Part shown: piece by piece, positions 13,432-16,535 of the stretch
Position numbering within the stretch: position 1 is the first letter of the stretch
How the letters are laid out: every line of letters begins with the position of its first letter
Assembly: GCA_964388595.1 (NCBI GenBank)
Contig: CAYMAX010000030.1
Coordinates: 1 to 16,535 of the forward strand
Length of the DNA: 16,535 nt
DNA from: CAYMAX01 sp964388595
GTDB lineage: Bacteria > Bacteroidota > Bacteroidia > Bacteroidales > UBA932
Reading direction: 5' to 3'
Translations under genes and position numbers: made by a program
The notes under the pieces: model-generated
What the model was told of the DNA's origin: nothing
The model's database searches: none
Seen by the model: the letters and a program-made list of their open reading frames with translations, nothing else

Positions 13432-13465
13432 CATCCCCGTAAGGTAAAACATAAAAATAACTATT

Positions 13466-15091
13466 ATGTCCACTAAATATATTTTCGTTACGGGAGGAGT
13501 GACTTCTTCACTCGGTAAAGGTATCATATCTGCATCTGTTGCCAAACTGCTTCAGTCTCGCAATTTAAAAGTTACCATTCAGAAATTTGACCCATATATT
13601 AATATCGACCCAGGCACACTTAATCCCTATGAACACGGCGAGTGCTATGTTACGGATGATGGGGCAGAGACAGACCTTGATCTTGGACATTATGAGAGAT
13701 TTCTCGGGATATCCACCACCAAAGCAAATAACGTTACTACCGGTAAAATCTATCGTACCGTTATCGATAAAGAACGTCAGGGGGCATATCTTGGAAAGAC
13801 TGTACAGATAGTACCTCATATTACAGATGAAATCAAGAGAAGAATGCTGCTTCTCGGCAAGACAGGGCAATATGATGTGGTAGTGACCGAAATCGGTGGT
13901 ACTGTGGGCGATATCGAATCTTTACCCTTCATTGAAGCTGTACGTCAGTTGCAATGGGAACTTCCGGATGAGGATGTTATCGTCGTTCATCTGACTCTCA
14001 TTCCATATCTCAGTGCGGCCAAAGAACTCAAGACCAAACCTACTCAACATTCAGTCAGATTGTTGCAGCAGAATGGAGTACAGCCTGATATAATAGTATG
14101 CAGGACTGAACATAAGCTTACTCAGGATATAAAACGAAAGATAGCGCTCTTCTGTAATGTCAAAGCCAATGCAGTGATTGAGTCCATAGATGCCAAAACT
14201 ATCTATGAGGTCCCGATTCTTATGGAAAAGGAGAAGCTGGATGATATAGTGATTGAAAAATTTGGATTTAAAAATCTCCCCGAGCCCAATCTCGAAAAAT
14301 GGAGTGGTTTTCTGGATAGATTTTATCATCCCAAATCTGAGGTAAATATCGCTCTCATAGGTAAATATATAGAATTGCAGGATGCATATAAATCGATTTT
14401 GGAATCATTTATTCACGCAGGAGCAGCCAATGAATGTAAAGTAAAAGTGATACCTATTCATAGTGAGTTTCTGACAGATGAAAATATTAACGACAAACTT
14501 GCAGGAATGGATGGTATCCTTGTTGCCCCCGGTTTCGGAGAGCGTGGTCTGGAAGGGAAAATAAAAGCCGTGAAGTATGCTCGTGAAAATGGGATTCCTT
14601 TCTTTGGCATCTGTCTTGGCATGCAAATGGCAGTTATCGAATTTGCCCGTAATGTTCTCGGGTTGCACAATGCCATGACTACCGAAGTAGATACCAATTC
14701 TCCTGACCCTGTAATTGACCTTATGGAAGATCAGAAAACTACTACCATCAAGGGAGGTACCATGAGGCTTGGAGCATACGATTGTTTGATAGAAAAAGGG
14801 TCTCTCGCATATAGTATTTATGGTCGTGAAAAGATAAGTGAACGTCACAGACATCGTTATGAGTTGAATAATGAATATTTGGGAAGGCTCAATCAGGCTG
14901 GATTGAAAACTACCGGCAAGAATCCTGACACAGGACTTGTGGAGATAGTCGAGATAACCAATCATCCATTTTTTATCGGGGTGCAATTTCATCCCGAACT
15001 CAAGAGTACTCCTGAAAATCCACAACCCATTTTTGTCTCTTTCGTAAAAGCAGCCATGAAATACAAAGCTTCTGCAGAAAAGCACAAATGA
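13466..15091 (+). CDS. pyrG: CTP synthase
   Basis: The 541-residue protein is full length for the family (E. coli 545). The N-terminal amidoligase domain shows K-Y-I-F-V-T-G-G-V-T-S-S-L-G-K-G-I and the D-P-Y-I-N-I-D-P-G-T block. The C-terminal class I glutamine amidotransferase domain shows the nucleophile Cys383 in F-G-I-C-L-G-M-Q and the triad partners His509 and Glu511 in F-H-P-E. It converts UTP, ATP and glutamine to CTP, the last step of pyrimidine nucleotide synthesis. It has a strong-looking promoter of its own, and its stop overlaps the next start (ATGA at 15088-15091). An open frame on the opposite strand (14405-15118) is a shadow. Confidence 0.99.
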   Translation: MSTKYIFVTGGVTSSLGKGIISASVAKLLQSRNLKVTIQKFDPYINIDPGTLNPYEHGECYVTDDGAETDLDLGHYERFLGISTTKANNVTTGKIYRTVIDKERQGAYLGKTVQIVPHITDEIKRRMLLLGKTGQYDVVVTEIGGTVGDIESLPFIEAVRQLQWELPDEDVIVVHLTLIPYLSAAKELKTKPTQHSVRLLQQNGVQPDIIVCRTEHKLTQDIKRKIALFCNVKANAVIESIDAKTIYEVPILMEKEKLDDIVIEKFGFKNLPEPNLEKWSGFLDRFYHPKSEVNIALIGKYIELQDAYKSILESFIHAGAANECKVKVIPIHSEFLTDENINDKLAGMDGILVAPGFGERGLEGKIKAVKYARENGIPFFGICLGMQMAVIEFARNVLGLHNAMTTEVDTNSPDPVIDLMEDQKTTTIKGGTMRLGAYDCLIEKGSLAYSIYGREKISERHRHRYELNNEYLGRLNQAGLKTTGKNPDTGLVEIVEITNHPFFIGVQFHPELKSTPENPQPIFVSFVKAAMKYKASAEKHK

Positions 15092-15873
15092 AAAGGATAT
15101 TTTCCATATTGATAGCAACTTCTCTATTACTTCTACCCATCCGAGGGATTGGGCAGCAGGGGAAGATTAGGGAATATTCCTACAAAGTGGAAAAGAGTTT
15201 TTCCCACGATCCTTCGGCATATACTCAAGGGCTTTTTTTTCAAGATGGTTTTCTTTATGAGAGTACAGGACAGTATGGTGAATCTTCTTTTAGGAAAGTT
15301 GTTCTGGAAAGTGGAGAGATAGTCTATATCAATTACTACCCGAAGCGATATTTTATAGAGGGTTCATGTCTCCATAATGGTATAGTGTACGTCCTTACAT
15401 GGATGGAAAATACCTGCTTTGTGTATGAAGCTCAGAGTATGACCAAATTGACTGAATTCTACAATCCTCGAGAGGGGTGGGGTATCACTTCTGATGGTAA
15501 GAACCTTATTCTGAGTGATGGGTCATCAACTCTCTTTTTTTTGAATCCTGACACATTTGAGGAACAAAAGAGAATAGAAGTGACTTTGGGCAAAAATAAG
15601 TTGAAATATCTCAATGAGTTGGAATATATCGACGGCGAGATATGGGCCAATGTTTACGGGACCAATTATATCGTGATGATAGACCCATCTACAGGAGAAG
15701 TCACCGGCAGACTTGACTGTACAGGATTACTTCCGCAGTCTCTTCGAAGTGCAAATACTGATGTTCTCAACGGTATAGCTTGGGATTCAGAGAAAAGATT
15801 TATATATTTGACAGGCAAAAATTGGCCGCGTCTGTTTTGTATCTCTTTGGTAGAGAAGAAAATGGGACGCTGA
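15088..15873 (+). CDS. Glutaminyl-peptide cyclotransferase (plant-type, five-bladed beta-propeller)
   Basis: The 261-residue protein starts with a signal peptide (about residues 1-22), so it is periplasmic or exported. The glutamine cyclotransferase family (PF05096) signatures are seen in order: A44-Y-T-Q-G-L, Y57-E-S-T-G-Q-Y-G, E129-G-W-G-I-T-S-D-G, S143-D-G-S, L175-N-E-L-E, G183-E-I-W-A-N-V and D225-V-L-N-G-I-A-W-D with L241-T-G-K-N-W-P. It converts N-terminal Gln of peptides or proteins to pyroglutamate. In many Bacteroidota exported proteins the residue after signal cleavage is Gln, so cell-envelope proteins are likely substrates. The start overlaps the pyrG stop by 4 bases, so the two are co-translated, although no pathway link is obvious. 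The type is unrelated to the zinc-dependent mammalian-type cyclase. Confidence 0.93.
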   Translation: MKRIFSILIATSLLLLPIRGIGQQGKIREYSYKVEKSFSHDPSAYTQGLFFQDGFLYESTGQYGESSFRKVVLESGEIVYINYYPKRYFIEGSCLHNGIVYVLTWMENTCFVYEAQSMTKLTEFYNPREGWGITSDGKNLILSDGSSTLFFLNPDTFEEQKRIEVTLGKNKLKYLNELEYIDGEIWANVYGTNYIVMIDPSTGEVTGRLDCTGLLPQSLRSANTDVLNGIAWDSEKRFIYLTGKNWPRLFCISLVEKKMGR

Positions 15874-15882
15874 CAAAGATAA

Positions 15883-15960
15883 TACACATTGGGGGTGCTC
15901 GAAAGGGCTGAGATCATACCCATAACACCTGACACGGGTAATGCCGTCGTAGGGAAGAAG
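15883..15960 (+). promoter_or_regulatory. TPP (THI-box) riboswitch
   Basis: The thi-box aptamer is clear: GGGGTGC (15892-15898), a minimal P3 helix GCTC/GGGC (15897-15900 with 15905-15908) capped by a GAAA tetraloop, the TGAGA bulge (15909-15913), P2 GGGT/ACCC (15893-15896 with 15918-15921), CACCTGA, P5 ACGG/CCGT (15934-15937 with 15944-15947) around GTAATG, and CGTAGGGAAG (15948-15957). It binds thiamine pyrophosphate and should lower expression of the downstream TonB-dependent receptor. P1 pairing is weak. An ATCCCC (about 15977-15982) could pair with GGGGGT (15891-15896) when TPP is absent and so compete with P2. No promoter is clear between the cyclotransferase stop and the aptamer. Confidence 0.94.
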
Positions 15961-15997
15961 GTTTCTCAATTCTTTACATCCCCGCAACATTTTAATA

Positions 15998-16535
15998 ATG
16001 AAAAAATTATTGTTTGTTTGCGGGATTTTATTTTTCCCGTTTTTATTAAAAGGTCAGAGTGACAGTCTCTCTCTGAACCACACTAACGTCCTTGACAGTG
16101 TGATAATATCGGGTAACCGAGCTACCTCCAGGACTCCGGTTACCTATACGACATTGAGTCAAGGTGAGATAAAGAAAATCTCTCCGAATACATCACTTCC
16201 CCTTATGCTGAATTTTCAGCCATCTGTGGTCTCAACGAGTGAGGCTGGTAGTGGACTTGGATATACTCGACTCTCTGTGCGAGGGAGCGATGCCACACGT
16301 ATCAATGTCACACTCAACGGAGTCGCCATCAATGATGCAGAATCTCAAGAGGTGTTTTGGGTAAATATTCCGTCATTGCCCTCTTTTCTGGAATCTGTAC
16401 AACTCCAGCGTGGGATAGGTACCTCTGCCAATGGACCCGGGGCATTTGGGGCCAGCATCAATATGCAAACACTTTTCACAGCCCCTCGTCCTTATGGTGA
16501 GGCAGATGTTTCTTACGGATTTTATAATACTGCCA
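15998..16535 (+). CDS. TonB-dependent outer-membrane receptor, N-terminal part (3' end missing), probable thiamine uptake
   Basis: The frame opens at ATG 15998 and runs off the right edge (179 codons). A signal peptide ending at about K-G-Q20 is followed by a TonB-box-like L32-D-S-V-I-I-S and a plug domain with the usual pattern: R-L-S-V-R-G-S, L-N-G-V-A-I-N-D and V-Q-L-Q-R-G-I-G-T-S. There is no carboxypeptidase-regulatory-like domain before the plug, unlike SusC proteins, so it is a classic siderophore/vitamin type receptor. The TPP riboswitch ends about 40 bases before the ATG. Outer-membrane receptors under TPP riboswitches are established as thiamine importers in Bacteroides, so thiamine or a precursor is the probable ligand. 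No Shine-Dalgarno sequence is seen, which is normal for this phylum. Confidence 0.93.
   Translation, partial: MKKLLFVCGILFFPFLLKGQSDSLSLNHTNVLDSVIISGNRATSRTPVTYTTLSQGEIKKISPNTSLPLMLNFQPSVVSTSEAGSGLGYTRLSVRGSDATRINVTLNGVAINDAESQEVFWVNIPSLPSFLESVQLQRGIGTSANGPGAFGASINMQTLFTAPRPYGEADVSYGFYNTA

Noticed and set aside
14405..15118. Long open frame (237 codons) on the minus strand
   Set aside because: It lies wholly antisense to pyrG and the cyclotransferase start, has no recognisable domain, and pyrG is certain.
1..16535. CRISPR arrays, tRNA or rRNA genes, insertion sequences and integrase sites
   Set aside because: I saw no regular direct repeats with spacers, tRNA cloverleaf, rRNA segment, transposase motif or terminal inverted repeat by eye. 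Divergent short elements could be missed.

Overview
The window looks like chromosomal DNA of a member of the order Bacteroidales (phylum Bacteroidota). The evidence is a SusB-type GH97 glycosidase, a DUF1460 protein, a TonB-dependent receptor behind a TPP riboswitch, an SRD5A-like reductase paired with an Old Yellow Enzyme, and repeated promoter -7 elements of the Bacteroidota form TAnnTTTG. The RNase P RNA 5' end lies 6-9 nt downstream of such an element, which supports that promoter reading. I cannot name the genus.

Region 1 (1-8786, all minus strand). A compact run is read from high to low coordinates: GH97 alpha-glucoside hydrolase lipoprotein, SAM methyltransferase, stand-alone amino-acid adenylating enzyme, GNAT acetyltransferase, acyl carrier protein, MBOAT membrane acyltransferase, membrane-anchored SGNH protein, and an SGNH/SASA esterase lipoprotein cut by the left edge. 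Genes overlap by 1-4 bases or are 2-19 bases apart. The adenylation/carrier/MBOAT/SGNH core has the logic of the Gram-positive dltABCD system, but sits in a Gram-negative with three extra enzymes. It most likely activates an amino acid or related acid, possibly N-acetylates or methylates it, and passes it across the inner membrane onto a surface or periplasmic glycan. Substrate and acceptor are unknown. This is the most promising uncharacterised system here.

Region 2 (8787-10602). A MutT-like Nudix hydrolase diverges from GH97. It is followed by a candidate short RNA ending in a bidirectional terminator. Convergent to it are DUF1460 (NlpC/P60-like cysteine hydrolase) and, just upstream on the same strand, the RNase P RNA gene rnpB.

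Region 3 (10615-13380, minus). A three-gene operon encodes a FatA-like acyl-ACP thioesterase, a steroid 5-alpha-reductase family membrane protein (GTG start overlapping the previous stop) and an Old Yellow Enzyme family flavin reductase. A 5-alpha-reductase beside an OYE-family reductase resembles the 5AR/5BR gene pairs reported in gut Bacteroidales that make allo-bile acids, so this is a candidate bile-acid/steroid ring-reduction locus.

Region 4 (13381-16535, plus). pyrG (CTP synthase) has a well-formed Bacteroidota promoter overlapping the divergent thioesterase promoter. pyrG overlaps by 4 bases a secreted glutaminyl-peptide cyclotransferase. A TPP riboswitch follows almost at once and leads into the 5' part of a TonB-dependent receptor, probably for thiamine or a precursor, which runs off the right edge.
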